A stretch of DNA of 64,000 nt from Siccirubricoccus sp. G192 (GTDB lineage Bacteria > Pseudomonadota > Alphaproteobacteria > Acetobacterales > Acetobacteraceae). The notes beneath the pieces were generated by a model, which worked only from the letters and a program-made list of their open reading frames with translations, was not told the DNA's origin and searched no databases. Shown here piece by piece: positions 29,499 to 40,328 of this stretch (its first letter is position 1; each line of letters starts with the position of its first letter). The translations under genes were made by a program, and so were the position numbers. Location of the stretch: contig NZ_JAHREN010000001.1 in the NCBI RefSeq assembly GCF_019084075.1, forward strand, positions 958,501 to 1,022,500. Reading direction: 5' to 3'.

Positions 29499-30470
29499 CT
29501 ATTCCAGCCGGAGGCCGGCATCGCGGATGATGCGGCCCCAGCTTGCGATCTCGCTGATGGTGAAGGCCTGGAATTCCTCCGGTGTCGCCGGCGGCTCGCG
29601 CGAGCCGCCCATCTGGTCCAGCCGCGCCCGCACATCGGGCATCCGGAAGGCGGCCAGGATATCGCGTTGGATCTTCGCCACCACCGCCGGCGGCGTGGCG
29701 CGCGGCGCATAGAGGCCGGACCAGGTGGTGAATTGCAGCCCGGGCAGCCCCGCCTCCAGGCAACTCGGCACCTCCGGCACGGCGGGGTGGCGCTCGGGGT
29801 AGGAGACCGCCAGCGCATGCACCTCGCCCCGGTCCACCAGCGGCTTGGCGCCGACGATATCCACGGACATCATGGAGATGCGGCCATTCAGCAGGTCCGG
29901 GAAACCCGCCTGGTTGCCGCGATAGCCGACATGGGTGAACTCCACCCCCGTCAGCATGCGGAACAACTCGGAGGCGACGCGGGAGGGCACGCTGCCCTCG
30001 CCGTAATTGTGCCGCCCTGGTTCCGCCCGCAGCCGCTCGATCAGCGCGCCGAGGCTGGTGGTGCCGAGCCCCTTATGCGCCATCACCACGAAGGGCGAAT
30101 TGCCGAAGCGCGTCACCGCGGCGAAATCGCCGACCGGGTCGTAGGTCAGCCGCTCATAGAGCGCCGGGTTGGCGGCATGGGTCATGGCCGAGGTCGCCAG
30201 CAGCGTCAGCCCATCCGGCTTCGCCCGCGCCACCATCTGGCAGGCCAGCACGCCATTGCCGCCGCCCCGGTTGTCGATGACCACCGGCTTGCCCCAGAGC
30301 TGCGCCAGCTTGTCGGCGAAGAGCCGGCTGGTGATGTCCACCGAGGATCCCGCCGGCAGCGAGGTGACGATCGTGACCCGGTCCTGCGGCCATTCGCCGG
30401 TCTGCGCCCGCAGGCCGGGCGCAATGGCGGCGGTGGCGAGGCCACCGAGCAGGGCGCGGCGACTGGCCAA
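29499..30470 (-). CDS. Bug/TctC-family tripartite tricarboxylate transporter binding protein
   Basis: I choose the TTG at 30470 (323 residues), because it has a good ribosome site (AGGGGAGA) and starts directly with the Tat-like signal SRRALLGGLATAAIAPGLRA. The open frame upstream is not homologous. The mature part shows the Bug signature: WPQDRVTIVTSLPAGSSVDI, then DNRGGGNGVLACQMVARAKP, then ATSAMTHAANPALYERLTYD, ending in SEIASWGRIIRDAGLRLE. It is a periplasmic binder for carboxylates. No TctA/TctB membrane genes are nearby; such orphan receptors are very numerous in Acetobacteraceae and Burkholderiales. Confidence 0.88.
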   Translation of the reverse strand: MASRRALLGGLATAAIAPGLRAQTGEWPQDRVTIVTSLPAGSSVDITSRLFADKLAQLWGKPVVIDNRGGGNGVLACQMVARAKPDGLTLLATSAMTHAANPALYERLTYDPVGDFAAVTRFGNSPFVVMAHKGLGTTSLGALIERLRAEPGRHNYGEGSVPSRVASELFRMLTGVEFTHVGYRGNQAGFPDLLNGRISMMSVDIVGAKPLVDRGEVHALAVSYPERHPAVPEVPSCLEAGLPGLQFTTWSGLYAPRATPPAVVAKIQRDILAAFRMPDVRARLDQMGGSREPPATPEEFQAFTISEIASWGRIIRDAGLRLE

Positions 30471-30607
30471 GCCTGGTCTCCCCTGATCCGTTTCCTGTCC
30501 CGGTCTCCGCCGGGACGGAAAGGCTAGACCCGGAACCGCCGGGGCGCCAGCCTGGGCAGCCCCGGCCCGGCCCCGCAATCCGGCCCCGCAACAAGGAAAC
30601 GCCCCGC

Positions 30608-31009
30608 ATGACCGACCCCTTCGATCCCGCCGCGCATCCCGCCGCGGTGGCCGAGGCCATCGCCACGCTCGACCGCTTCCTCGCGGCGCTCAATGCCGGC
30701 GATGCCGCGGCCCTGGCGGAGACGCTGCATTTCCCGCATTACCGGCTGGCCGGCGGCCGGGTGACGGTCTGGCAGGATATCGCCGGCTACATGGCGCAAT
30801 CCCGCAACCGCCTCGGTGCCGAGTGGCACCGCTCGGTCTGCGACTTCCGCCGCCCGGTCGCCGCCGCCCCGGACAAGGTGCATCTGGATGTGCAATGGAC
30901 GCGGCTGCGCGCCGATGGCTTGCGCATCACCAGCTTCCGCGCGCTCTGGGTGATGGCACTGCTGGAGGGGCGCTGGGCGGCGCAGTTCCGCTCCAGCTTC
31001 GGCGCCTGA
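30608..31009 (+). CDS. NTF2/SnoaL-like protein
   Basis: The 133 residues form a short cone-like fold: AIATLDRFLAALNAGDAAAL, then AETLHFPHYRLAGGRVTVWQ, then DIAGYMAQSRNRLGAEWHRS, then SFRALWVMALLEGRWAAQFR. It lacks further landmarks; I call it a hypothetical NTF2-like protein. It is on its own on the plus strand, convergent with the glycosyltransferase 13 bp downstream. Confidence 0.72.
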   Translation: MTDPFDPAAHPAAVAEAIATLDRFLAALNAGDAAALAETLHFPHYRLAGGRVTVWQDIAGYMAQSRNRLGAEWHRSVCDFRRPVAAAPDKVHLDVQWTRLRADGLRITSFRALWVMALLEGRWAAQFRSSFGA

Positions 31010-31022
31010 GGCGCCGGCGGCG

Positions 31023-31997
31023 TCAGCCGGGATAGGCCGTGAAGGGTCCATGCAGCGGCCGCGGCAGCACCGGCAGGGCATGCGCCGCGGCCAGCAGCAG
31101 CGCCCGCTTCGGCGAGGGCGCGGCGAGGAGCGAGGCGCGCAGCCTGGCCAGCCCCGCCTCCCGCTCGCCATGCCGGATCAGTTCGCGGCCGATGATCCAG
31201 GCATTCTCCGCCTCCGAGCGGCGCCGCAGCGCCCGCAGGCGGCTGACGCCAAGGCGCTCGGCCAGGAGCGGGTTGCCGAAGATCGCCCGCATCGCCGGGG
31301 CGAAGGCCGCGGGGTCATGGGCCATGCGGTGATAGGCGCTGCCGCTGCGCTGGCGGACGAAGAGCAGCGGCTCCTGCCCCGGCACGGTCACGAAGGGACC
31401 CTGCAGGGCCAGGCGGATCCAGTATTCCCAGTCCTCGCCGTAGCGGAGATGCGCCAGGAAGGGGCCGGCGCGCAGCACCGCCTCCCGCCGCAGCAGCAGG
31501 TGGCCGCCATTGGCAAAGAGGTTCTGCACCAGCAGGTGCCGCAGGATGTCACCGGCCGGGAAGGGGCCGGACTTCAGCCGGAGCGGCGGGTCGCCCGGCC
31601 CTGCATCCTCCGCCATGAAGGCATAGGGGCCATAGGCGCCGACCGCCCCCGGCGCCGCATCGAGCGCGGCAGCGAGGCGGGACAGCGCATCGGGCGCCAG
31701 CCAGTCATCGGCATCGAGGAACAGGATGCAATCGCCCCGCGCCTCGGCCATGGCCAGGCTGCGGGCAGCGGAAACGCCGGCATTCGGCTGGCGCAGCAGC
31801 CGGATGCGCGGGTCCGGGCGGGCGGCGACCACCTTCGCGGTGCCGTCGCGGGAGCCGTCATCCACCACCACCGCTTCCCAGTCCGGGAAATCCTGCGCCA
31901 GCACGCTGTCGAGCGCCGTGCCGATGAAGCGGGCGACATCGAAGGCCGGAATCAGGATGGAGATGGCGGGGGCGGGAGTGGCGAGGTCACGGTGCAC
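31023..31997 (-). CDS. Family 2 glycosyltransferase
   Basis: The 324 residues have a GT-A fold: ISILIPAFDVARFIGTALDS, VVVDDGSRDGTAKVV, NAGVSAARSLAMAEARGD and the metal-binding DxD in CILFLDADDWL. A later aromatic stretch, RYGEDWEYWIRLALQGPF, matches the acceptor-side EDW motif. It probably adds a sugar to a surface polysaccharide or lipid; no other polysaccharide genes are next to it. The ~65-residue helical tail is unassigned. The gene stands alone: 31998-32182 contain no feature I can name. Confidence 0.86.
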   Translation of the reverse strand: MHRDLATPAPAISILIPAFDVARFIGTALDSVLAQDFPDWEAVVVDDGSRDGTAKVVAARPDPRIRLLRQPNAGVSAARSLAMAEARGDCILFLDADDWLAPDALSRLAAALDAAPGAVGAYGPYAFMAEDAGPGDPPLRLKSGPFPAGDILRHLLVQNLFANGGHLLLRREAVLRAGPFLAHLRYGEDWEYWIRLALQGPFVTVPGQEPLLFVRQRSGSAYHRMAHDPAAFAPAMRAIFGNPLLAERLGVSRLRALRRRSEAENAWIIGRELIRHGEREAGLARLRASLLAAPSPKRALLLAAAHALPVLPRPLHGPFTAYPG

Positions 31998-32182
31998 GGG
32001 CGCTCCGTGCCATGAAGCGGGGCGCCGTGGTGGTCACACCCGCGCGGCCGCGCGCAGATGTGTAGTCAGTGGGGACCGGCTGGGATGGCCGAAGGCGACC
32101 GCCCCCGCCAGCGCCGCGGCATCGCCGGGGAACCCCGGCAGCGCCCGAAGCGGGCGCCACCGGGCAGCCCCGGCGCCTGGCG

Positions 32183-32521
32183 TCACGCCTCGGCGGAGAC
32201 CGGGATGCCCTTGTCCTTCAGCATGGATTGCAACTCGCCGGCCTGGAACATCTCCATGATGATGTCGCAGCCGCCGACGAACTCGCCATTCACGTAAAGC
32301 TGCGGGATGGTCGGCCAATTGGCATAGGCCTTGATCCCCTCGCGGATCTCCATGTCCTCCAGCACATTCACGCCCTTGAAGGGCACGCCGATGTGGCTGA
32401 GGATCTGCACCACGCGGGCGCTGAAGCCGCATTGCGGGAAGACCGGGGTGCCCTTCATGTAGAGCACGACCGGGTTCGACTTGATGTCGCTTTCGATGCG
32501 TTCGAAGGCCGGGTTGGTCAT
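32183..32521 (-). CDS. grxD: Monothiol glutaredoxin (Grx4/GrxD)
   Basis: The 112 residues include the CGFS active site ([20 protein letters not shown]), the preceding VVLYMKGTP, the cis-Pro in [20 protein letters not shown] and the glutathione-binding [13 protein letters not shown] glutaredoxins bind a [2Fe-2S] cluster together with glutathione and pass it to apo-proteins or to BolA. The gene lies 33 bp downstream of bolA at the end of the purine operon, as in many alphaproteobacteria. Confidence 0.95.
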   Translation of the reverse strand: MTNPAFERIESDIKSNPVVLYMKGTPVFPQCGFSARVVQILSHIGVPFKGVNVLEDMEIREGIKAYANWPTIPQLYVNGEFVGGCDIIMEMFQAGELQSMLKDKGIPVSAEA

Positions 32522-32554
32522 CGGGATACTCTCCTTTCGGTCGGCGCGGGGGTG

Positions 32555-32788
32555 CTATTCGGGGGCCGAGGTCTGCAGCGCGAGGGCGTGCAGTTCACCA
32601 CCCATCCGGCCGCGCAGCGCGGCATAGACCAGCTGGTGCTGCTGCACGCGGCTCTTGCCGCGGAAGGCTTCGGAGACGACGGTGGCGGCATAGTGGTCGC
32701 CATCCCCCGCCAGGTCCTCGATGGTGACGCGGGCATCGGGCAGGGCTTCCCTGATCAGCGCCTCGATCTCCGCCGGCTGCATCGCCAT
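32555..32788 (-). CDS. bolA: BolA/IbaG-family protein
   Basis: The 77 residues have the class II KH-like BolA fold: QPAEIEALIREALPDARVTI, then DGDHYAATVVSEAFRGKSRV, then QQHQLVYAALRGRMGGELHA. The conserved FxGKSRVxQHQLVY segment with its invariant His is intact. There is no Cys in the first loop, which fits the IbaG/BolA2-like group. It pairs with the CGFS glutaredoxin downstream in iron-sulfur transfer or iron sensing. It starts 6 bp after the purL stop. Confidence 0.93.
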   Translation of the reverse strand: MAMQPAEIEALIREALPDARVTIEDLAGDGDHYAATVVSEAFRGKSRVQQHQLVYAALRGRMGGELHALALQTSAPE

Positions 32789-32794
32789 TCCGGG

Positions 32795-35023
<2,229 letters not shown>

Positions 35024-35031
35024 GGGTTCGT

Positions 35032-35733
35032 TCACGCCGTGGCGAAGCTGGCGGCCAGGCTCTCGAAGAGCGGCAGGCCGCTGGTGCCGTCGATCGCCGG
35101 GTCCACCTGATTCTCGGGATGGGGCATCAGGCCGAGCACGCGGAGATTGGGCGACAGGATGCCGGCGATGCTGCGGGCGCTGCCGTTGCGGTTGGCGGCC
35201 TCCGTCACCTCGCCTTCCGGGGTCGTGTAGCGGAGCGCGACGAGGTTCTCGCCCTCCAGCCGGTCGAGCGTCGCCGCATCGGCGAAGTAGTTGCCATCGC
35301 CATGCGCCATGGTGGAGCGGAAGACCTGGCCGCGCTGGAAGCGGTTGGTGAAGGGCGTGTCGCTGCGCTCCACCCGCATGTGGCAATCCATGGAAAGGAA
35401 GCGCAGCGGCGCGTTCTGCAGCAGCGCGCCCGGCAGCATCCCGGCCTCGCAGAGGATCTGGAAGCCGTTGCAGACGCCGAGCACATGGCCGCCCCGCCCG
35501 GCGAATTCGCGCACCGCGCGCATGACCGGCGATTGCGCCGCCATGGCGCCGCAGCGGAGATAATCGCCATAGGAAAAGCCGCCGGCCAGCACCACCAGGT
35601 CGAGCCCGGCCGGCAGGTCGGCCTCGCCATGCCAGAGCATGGCGGGCTTGCGGCCGGCGGCGCGGGCCAGCGCCAGCGCCATGTCGCGCTCGCGGTTGGT
35701 GCCGGGAAAGAGGATTATTCCTGCGCGCATCAT
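35032..35733 (-). CDS. purQ: Phosphoribosylformylglycinamidine synthase glutaminase subunit PurQ
   Basis: The 233 residues from ATG 35733 ([20 protein letters not shown]) show the class I glutamine amidotransferase triad: the Cys in [20 protein letters not shown], and His plus Glu in [13 protein letters not shown]. It supplies ammonia from glutamine to PurL, with PurS forming the complex. The start lies 2 bp after the small membrane protein gene upstream. Confidence 0.96.
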   Translation of the reverse strand: MMRAGIILFPGTNRERDMALALARAAGRKPAMLWHGEADLPAGLDLVVLAGGFSYGDYLRCGAMAAQSPVMRAVREFAGRGGHVLGVCNGFQILCEAGMLPGALLQNAPLRFLSMDCHMRVERSDTPFTNRFQRGQVFRSTMAHGDGNYFADAATLDRLEGENLVALRYTTPEGEVTEAANRNGSARSIAGILSPNLRVLGLMPHPENQVDPAIDGTSGLPLFESLAASFATA

Positions 35734-35735
35734 GC

Positions 35736-35984
35736 CTATCCTTGCCACACGCGAAGCCAGTGCAGCCCGCCGAGAACCAGAAGCGTCGTCACCGCCGCCA
35801 GGGCCGCCGCGGTGATCCAGCGATTCACCTTGTGCTTCTGCGCCGCGACCCAGCCGCGGCGCGGCCCCTTGGCCGGCCGCAGCACCGCCACCCGCTCCTC
35901 CCGCCAGCGCAGGCCGGTGCCGATCAGCACCGTCAGCACCACCATGACGACGAGGGAGGCCTTTATCATCGGCGCGCTGTCCAC
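35736..35984 (-). CDS. Small two-helix membrane protein inside the purine operon
   Basis: Up to 82 residues (GTG at 35984) or 77 residues (ATG at 35969, which starts directly at the first helix, [20 protein letters not shown]). A basic loop ([20 protein letters not shown]) separates it from a second helix ([17 protein letters not shown]). It looks like a genuine gene: it fits with short gaps between purS (13 bp) and purQ (2 bp). I recognise no family. The likely topology is both ends on the same side with a positive cytoplasmic loop. Confidence 0.65.
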   Translation of the reverse strand: MDSAPMIKASLVVMVVLTVLIGTGLRWREERVAVLRPAKGPRRGWVAAQKHKVNRWITAAALAAVTTLLVLGGLHWLRVWQG

Positions 35985-35996
35985 ATGGCGATCACG

Positions 35997-36236
35997 CTAG
36001 GCGATATCCACCCGGAAGCTCTCGATCACCGTATTGGCCAGCAGCCGCCGCGCCATCTCCTCGGCGAGTTGCTTCGCGCGGGCGGGGTCGGTCTCGGCCA
36101 GTTCCAGCTCGATCACCTTGCCGGCCCGCACCTCGCCGATCCCGGCGAAGCCCAGCCCCTCCAGCGCATGGCCGATCGCCTTGCCCTGGGGGTCGAGGAC
36201 GCCCGATTTGGGCATGACCGTCACGCGCGCCTTCAT
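35997..36236 (-). CDS. purS: Phosphoribosylformylglycinamidine synthase subunit PurS
   Basis: The 79 residues have the usual PurS length and pattern: MKARVTVMPKSGVLDPQGKA, then IGHALEGLGFAGIGEVRAGK, then ELAETDPARAKQLAEEMARR, ending LLANTVIESFRVDIA. A dimer of PurS bridges PurL and PurQ. Its ATG overlaps the stop of the upstream small membrane protein gene as ATGA, an arrangement of translational coupling. Confidence 0.95.
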   Translation of the reverse strand: MKARVTVMPKSGVLDPQGKAIGHALEGLGFAGIGEVRAGKVIELELAETDPARAKQLAEEMARRLLANTVIESFRVDIA

Positions 36237-36418
36237 ACCGAACCACTCCCGAACCACCGGCGCCCGTGCCGGCCATAGAGATAGCAGCCGAAGGAGCCCA
36301 GCACCGCCAGCAGCAGCGGCACCGTCTCCTGTGGAAACAGGCCAAACACCGACATCAGCGCGAAGAAGCCGATGATCGCGCAGAACACCACCACCGCCTC
36401 GACAGCGCCGCCGATCAT
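36233..36418 (-). CDS. Small two-helix membrane protein between purC and purS
   Basis: The 61 residues form two helices (AVEAVVVFCAIIGFFALMSV and TVPLLLAVLGSFGCYLYG) and a basic end (RHGRRWFGSGSV). The ATGA overlap with purS argues that it is real and translated. I know no family for it. A second small membrane gene lies after purS, so the operon encodes two such proteins. Confidence 0.65.
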   Translation of the reverse strand: MIGGAVEAVVVFCAIIGFFALMSVFGLFPQETVPLLLAVLGSFGCYLYGRHGRRWFGSGSV

Positions 36419-36506
36419 GGGAAGGCCCTCCAGCCAGCGGCCGGGATCGCCTGCCCGGCCGATTCAGACCTGCGGGCCCCTTGGGCCCTCCGGTCATCGG
36501 CCGGGG

Positions 36507-37271
36507 TCACTGCATCAACTCCGGCCCCTTCATGTCGCGCACGCCGGCTTCGGGCAGGATGCCGAGGCGCCGCGCCACTTCCTGGTAGCCCTCCTCGACC
36601 TTGCCGAGGTCGCGGCGGAAGCGGTCCTTGTCCATCTTCTCGCCGGTCTTGGCGTCCCAGAGCCGGCAATTGTCGGGGCTGATCTCATCGGCCAGCACGA
36701 TCCGCATCTCCTCGTTGTCGTAGAGGCGGCCGAATTCCAGCTTGAAATCCACGAGCGTGATGCCGACGCCGAGCAGCAGCCCGGTGAGGAAGTCGTTCAC
36801 CCGCAAGGTCAGCGCCACGACATCGTCGAGATCCTGGGTCGAGGCCCAGCCGAAGGCGGTGATGTGCTCCTCACAGACCAGCGGATCGCCCAGCGCATCG
36901 TTCTTGTAGTAGTATTCGATGATCGAGCGCGGCAGCCGGGTGCCCTCGGCGATGCCGAGCCGCGTGGAAAGGCTGCCGGCCGCCACGTTGCGCACCACGA
37001 TCTCGAGCGGGATGATCTCCACCTCGCGGATCAGTTGCTCGCGCATGTTCAGGCGGCGGATGAAATGGGTGGGCACGCCGATCTCGCCCAGCCGGGTCAT
37101 CAGGTATTCGCTGATGCGGTTGTTGAGCACGCCCTTGCCGGTGATGGTGCCCTTCTTCTGGGCATTGAAGGCGGTGGCGTCATCCTTGAAATACTGCACC
37201 AGCGTGCCGGGCTCCGGCCCCTCGAAGAGGATCTTGGCCTTGCCCTCATAGAGCTGCCGACGTCGCGCCAT
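36507..37271 (-). CDS. purC: Phosphoribosylaminoimidazole-succinocarboxamide synthase (SAICAR synthetase)
   Basis: I choose ATG 37271 (254 residues), where [20 protein letters not shown] matches the N-terminus of the family; the longer open frame upstream is not homologous. Further motifs: [60 protein letters not shown] and [20 protein letters not shown]. It joins aspartate to CAIR. It is the first gene of the purine operon. The 222 bp upstream contain the operon promoter region, but I cannot single out a -10/-35 pair. Confidence 0.96.
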   Translation of the reverse strand: MARRRQLYEGKAKILFEGPEPGTLVQYFKDDATAFNAQKKGTITGKGVLNNRISEYLMTRLGEIGVPTHFIRRLNMREQLIREVEIIPLEIVVRNVAAGSLSTRLGIAEGTRLPRSIIEYYYKNDALGDPLVCEEHITAFGWASTQDLDDVVALTLRVNDFLTGLLLGVGITLVDFKLEFGRLYDNEEMRIVLADEISPDNCRLWDAKTGEKMDKDRFRRDLGKVEEGYQEVARRLGILPEAGVRDMKGPELMQ

Positions 37272-37493
37272 GATCTCGGATATCCTTCTGTCCGCCGGGC
37301 CCCAGGGGTCACCATCCAGGAAACACCGCCCAGGGAACCCCAAACCGTGGCAACCCAGACGCCGACCGGCGCGGAACGGGTCCGGCCCCGGCGCCGGGGG
37401 TATAGCAAGGGCCGGGCCGAACCGCCACGGGGCGGGGCAAGGGCTGCCCCGCGCCAGGCGCGGGGGCGTTACATTCCCCCCCGCCGGCCTTGG

Positions 37494-37547
37494 TTTGGTG
37501 GGCCGATTCACCTGACGCCCGGGAACCAGGCGTCAGGATCGGACCAC
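37494..37547. repeat. Palindromic intergenic element, copy 2 of 3
   Basis: This copy has the most complete dyad: CCTGACGCC and GGCGTCAGG form a perfect 9-bp stem around CGGGAACCA, and the outer arms GTGGGCCGAT and ATCGGACCAC pair with one mismatch. It ends at the stop codon of the NRDE gene and lies between that gene and the purC promoter, all on the minus strand. It differs from copies 1 and 3 at only a few positions. Confidence 0.8.
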
Positions 37548-38287
37548 TAGGCCCCGCCGAGCGGCACCGGGCGGAACGGCGCCTTGCCCGGCGGACCGGC
37601 AGCGAAGCGCCAGATCACCTCGCCCGCCGCGCCGAGCGCCAGCAGGCTGGAGCAGACGGTGCCGAAGCCGCCGGTGGGCGGCACGCAGAGCGCCTCCGCA
37701 ATGCCGGCGGCATGGCCGGAATCGGCCAGCAGCGCCTCCCAGGCCGTCCAGTCCCCGCGCTCCGGCGCCGGTGGCGGGGCGGCTCGGAAGCGGGGCAGGT
37801 GGCGGGCGGTGCGGGGGCTCGCCAGGTCGTTCGGGTCATGCGCCGTGACCATGCTGATGCCCTCCGGCAAGGGCACCACCTCGGCCCGGCCCTCGCCCAG
37901 GCCGCGCAGGTAGAAGGCATCCCGGTGGTCCGCCAGGACCAGGTTGTAGGGGCGCCACTCGCTGGCCGGCAGGGCGGCGATGGCCTCGGCGGCGGCGGCG
38001 GCCGAGCCCGCCTCCAGCGCCAGCAGCGGCAATTCCCCGCGGGATCGCTTGCCCGGCGCCGGGCCGAGGCTGCCCGGCCGGTTCAGCACGGCGGCGACCA
38101 GCCCGGCCCCGCTTGCCGCCATCCAGGTGCCGCCGCCCGAGCGGTCGCGGCCGGCTATCACGCCGGGCCGGTCCGGCCACCAGGGGCCGGGTGGGTCCCA
38201 GGCACGGTCGAGCCTTTCGTCCCGATTCGCGGCCATCAGGGCCGGCCAGGGATGGCCCGGCCGGCGCAGCAGGATCATGGTGCACAC
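37547..38287 (-). CDS. NRDE/TANGO2-family protein
   Basis: The 246 residues begin MCTMILLRRPGHPWPALMAA followed at once by the family hallmark ANRDER. Other conserved parts: DRSGGGTWMAASGAGLVAAV, the LNRPG segment, and FGTVCSSLLALGAAGEVIWR near the end. The N-terminal Cys suggests an Ntn-hydrolase-like fold. The function is not established; TANGO2 relatives have been tied to heme or lipid handling. The stop codon overlaps palindromic element copy 2. Confidence 0.85.
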   Translation of the reverse strand: MCTMILLRRPGHPWPALMAANRDERLDRAWDPPGPWWPDRPGVIAGRDRSGGGTWMAASGAGLVAAVLNRPGSLGPAPGKRSRGELPLLALEAGSAAAAAEAIAALPASEWRPYNLVLADHRDAFYLRGLGEGRAEVVPLPEGISMVTAHDPNDLASPRTARHLPRFRAAPPPAPERGDWTAWEALLADSGHAAGIAEALCVPPTGGFGTVCSSLLALGAAGEVIWRFAAGPPGKAPFRPVPLGGA

Positions 38288-38414
38288 GCCTGGAGTTCGG
38301 TCCTGCCGGGGTTGCCGCGCCGCCGGCCGTCAGCCTGGCCGGGCGCATCGGTTCGAAGGGGCCGGGAGCATGGTCCCGGAGCCGCGGACCCGGCAATCCC
38401 CCGGCGGCTGCCGG

Positions 38415-38726
38415 TCAGCGGATGTAGACGCCGAACCCCACACCCGGCGGCCCGTAATAGCGGGGCGGCGGAGCATAATAGGCGGGCGGCGGGTAGTAGG
38501 CCGGCGGCGGGGCATAATAGACCGGTGGCGGCCGGTAATAGACCGGCGGTGGCGGCCGATAGTAGACCGGCGGCGGCGGCCGGTAGTAATGGCCGCGCGG
38601 CGGGCCGTAATAGCCGTGGCCACGATGGCCCTCCCAACCGCCACGGGCCTGGGCGGTTTCCGGTGTCAGGGCCAGCCCGGTCAGACCAACCGCGGCGGCC
38701 AGAAGAACTGTACAAAGGGCGCGCAT
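38415..38726 (-). CDS. Secreted Tyr/Pro-rich repeat protein
   Basis: The 103 residues have a signal peptide (MRALCTVLLAAAVGLTGLAL, cleavage near AQA-RG). A His/Gly segment (RGHGYYGPPRGHYYRP) follows and then a series of about eight short repeats of the form PPPVYYRPP, later PPPAYYAPP, ending PPGVGFGVYIR. Proteins of this kind are common in alphaproteobacteria, are likely extracytoplasmic, and have no assigned function. The repeat number may vary between strains. Confidence 0.75.
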   Translation of the reverse strand: MRALCTVLLAAAVGLTGLALTPETAQARGGWEGHRGHGYYGPPRGHYYRPPPPVYYRPPPPVYYRPPPVYYAPPPAYYPPPAYYAPPPRYYGPPGVGFGVYIR

Positions 38727-38812
38727 TCGACCCGACCTCCTTGGTATCCTTCATATAGGCGGCGCTTGGGGCGGAATCGCGGCGCCCAAGGGGCCGGGTC
38801 AGGGCGCGCCTG

Positions 38813-40150
38813 TCACGCCCCCGTGAAAACGCGGGCGAAGATCGTCTCCACATGCAGGAAGTCCCGCTGCGGGTCCATGGCGGCATCGAGCGCCGCCGCG
38901 TCCATCCGGGCGCGCACGCCGGGATCGGCCAGCAGGTTCTCCCGGAAATTCCGGGCGCCCGGGGTGCCGAGCGCGGTCCAGGTGGCCATGGCGGCGGATT
39001 GCACCGCGGCATAGGCATCCTCCCGGCTCATTCCCGCCTGGGTCAGGGCCAGCAGCACCTTCTGGCTATGCACGACGCCGCCGAGGCTCTCCAGATTGGC
39101 CTGCATCCGGGCCGGATAGATGGTGAGCTTCTCCATCATGCCCGTCAGGCGCGACAGGGCGAAATCCAGCGCGATGGTGGCATCCGGCGCGATCACCCGC
39201 TCGACGCTGGAATGGCTGATGTCGCGCTCATGCCAGAGCGCTACGTTCTCCAGCGCCGGCACCGCATAGCCCCGCACCAGCCGGGCCAGGCCGCTGAGGT
39301 TCTCGCTCAGCACCGGGTTCCGCTTGTGCGGCATGGAGGAGGAGCCCTTCTGGCCGGGGTGGAAGAACTCCTCCGCCTCCCGCACCTCGCTCCGCTGCAG
39401 GTGCCGCACCTCGGTCGCCAGCCTCTCGATGCCGGAGGCCACCACCGCCAGCGCCGCGAAGAAGGCGGCGTGGCGGTCGCGCGGGATCACCTGGGTGGAG
39501 GCCGGCTCCACCGCCAGGCCGAGCCGGGCGGCGACGAATTCCTCCACCCGGGGATCGGTCGAGGCGAAGGTCCCGACCGGGCCGCTGATGGCGCAGGTGG
39601 CAATCTCCGCCCGGGCGGCGACCAGCCGGGCCCGGTTGCGGGTGAACTCGGTGTAATATCCCGCGAGCTTCAGGCCGAAGGTGGTGGGCTCGGCATGGAT
39701 GCCGTGGCTGCGGCCGATGGTAGGGGTGAATTTATGCTCCATCGCCCGCGCCTTCAACGCCGCGAGCAGGGCATCGAGATCGGCGATCAGCAGGTCCGCG
39801 GCGCGGGTCAATTGCACGGCGAGGCAGGTATCGAGCACGTCGGAACTGGTCATGCCCTGGTGCATGAAGCGGGCCTCGGGGCCGATTCCCTCGCCCATCC
39901 AGGTGAGGAAGGCGATGACATCATGGCGCGTGACGCGTTCGATCTCGTCGATCCGCTCGACATCCGCGGCGGAGATGGCGGCGGCGCGGGGGGCGCCCTT
40001 CTCGCGGATGGCGCGGGCGGCTTCCGCCGGGATCACGCCGATCCCGGCCATGGCCTCGGCGGCCAGCGCCTCGATCTCGAACCAGATCCGGTAGCGCTCC
40101 TCGGGCGACCAGATCGCGGCCATTTGCGGGCGGGTGTAGCGGGGGACCAT
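38813..40150 (-). CDS. purB: Adenylosuccinate lyase
   Basis: The 445 residues have the fumarase/aspartase-superfamily signature GQKGSSSMPHKRNPVLSENL, the catalytic region FMHQGMTSSDVLDTCLAVQL and TIGRSHGIHAEPTTFGLKLA with its active His. PurB splits SAICAR and adenylosuccinate, releasing fumarate in both steps. It is on the same strand as the purC-S-Q-L operon but separated by two genes and by the palindromic element. Confidence 0.97.
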   Translation of the reverse strand: MVPRYTRPQMAAIWSPEERYRIWFEIEALAAEAMAGIGVIPAEAARAIREKGAPRAAAISAADVERIDEIERVTRHDVIAFLTWMGEGIGPEARFMHQGMTSSDVLDTCLAVQLTRAADLLIADLDALLAALKARAMEHKFTPTIGRSHGIHAEPTTFGLKLAGYYTEFTRNRARLVAARAEIATCAISGPVGTFASTDPRVEEFVAARLGLAVEPASTQVIPRDRHAAFFAALAVVASGIERLATEVRHLQRSEVREAEEFFHPGQKGSSSMPHKRNPVLSENLSGLARLVRGYAVPALENVALWHERDISHSSVERVIAPDATIALDFALSRLTGMMEKLTIYPARMQANLESLGGVVHSQKVLLALTQAGMSREDAYAAVQSAAMATWTALGTPGARNFRENLLADPGVRARMDAAALDAAMDPQRDFLHVETIFARVFTGA

Positions 40151-40265
40151 CCGGGGCCTCGATCTGCTGGGGTTTGCCAGGGCATCGGCGCGGGTGGGTT
40201 TGGCCCGGCGGGCCGGCCCTTGGCAAGGGCGGGGCGCGGCGGCCGGAAACTTCAGCGGAGCGGGG

Positions 40266-40294
40266 TTGCGAAAAGATTACTGGATCTTTATCTG
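40266..40294 (+). promoter_or_regulatory. Candidate sigma-70-type promoter for the first terC gene
   Basis: TTGCGA at 40266-40271 and TATCTG at 40289-40294 are separated by exactly 17 bp in a locally AT-rich patch. They lie 35 bp before the terC start in the purB-terC divergent gap. This is a motif match only. Confidence 0.4.
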
Positions 40295-40328
40295 ACCCGC
40301 CAGACCGCCCACCAAGGAAGCCTCGTCC

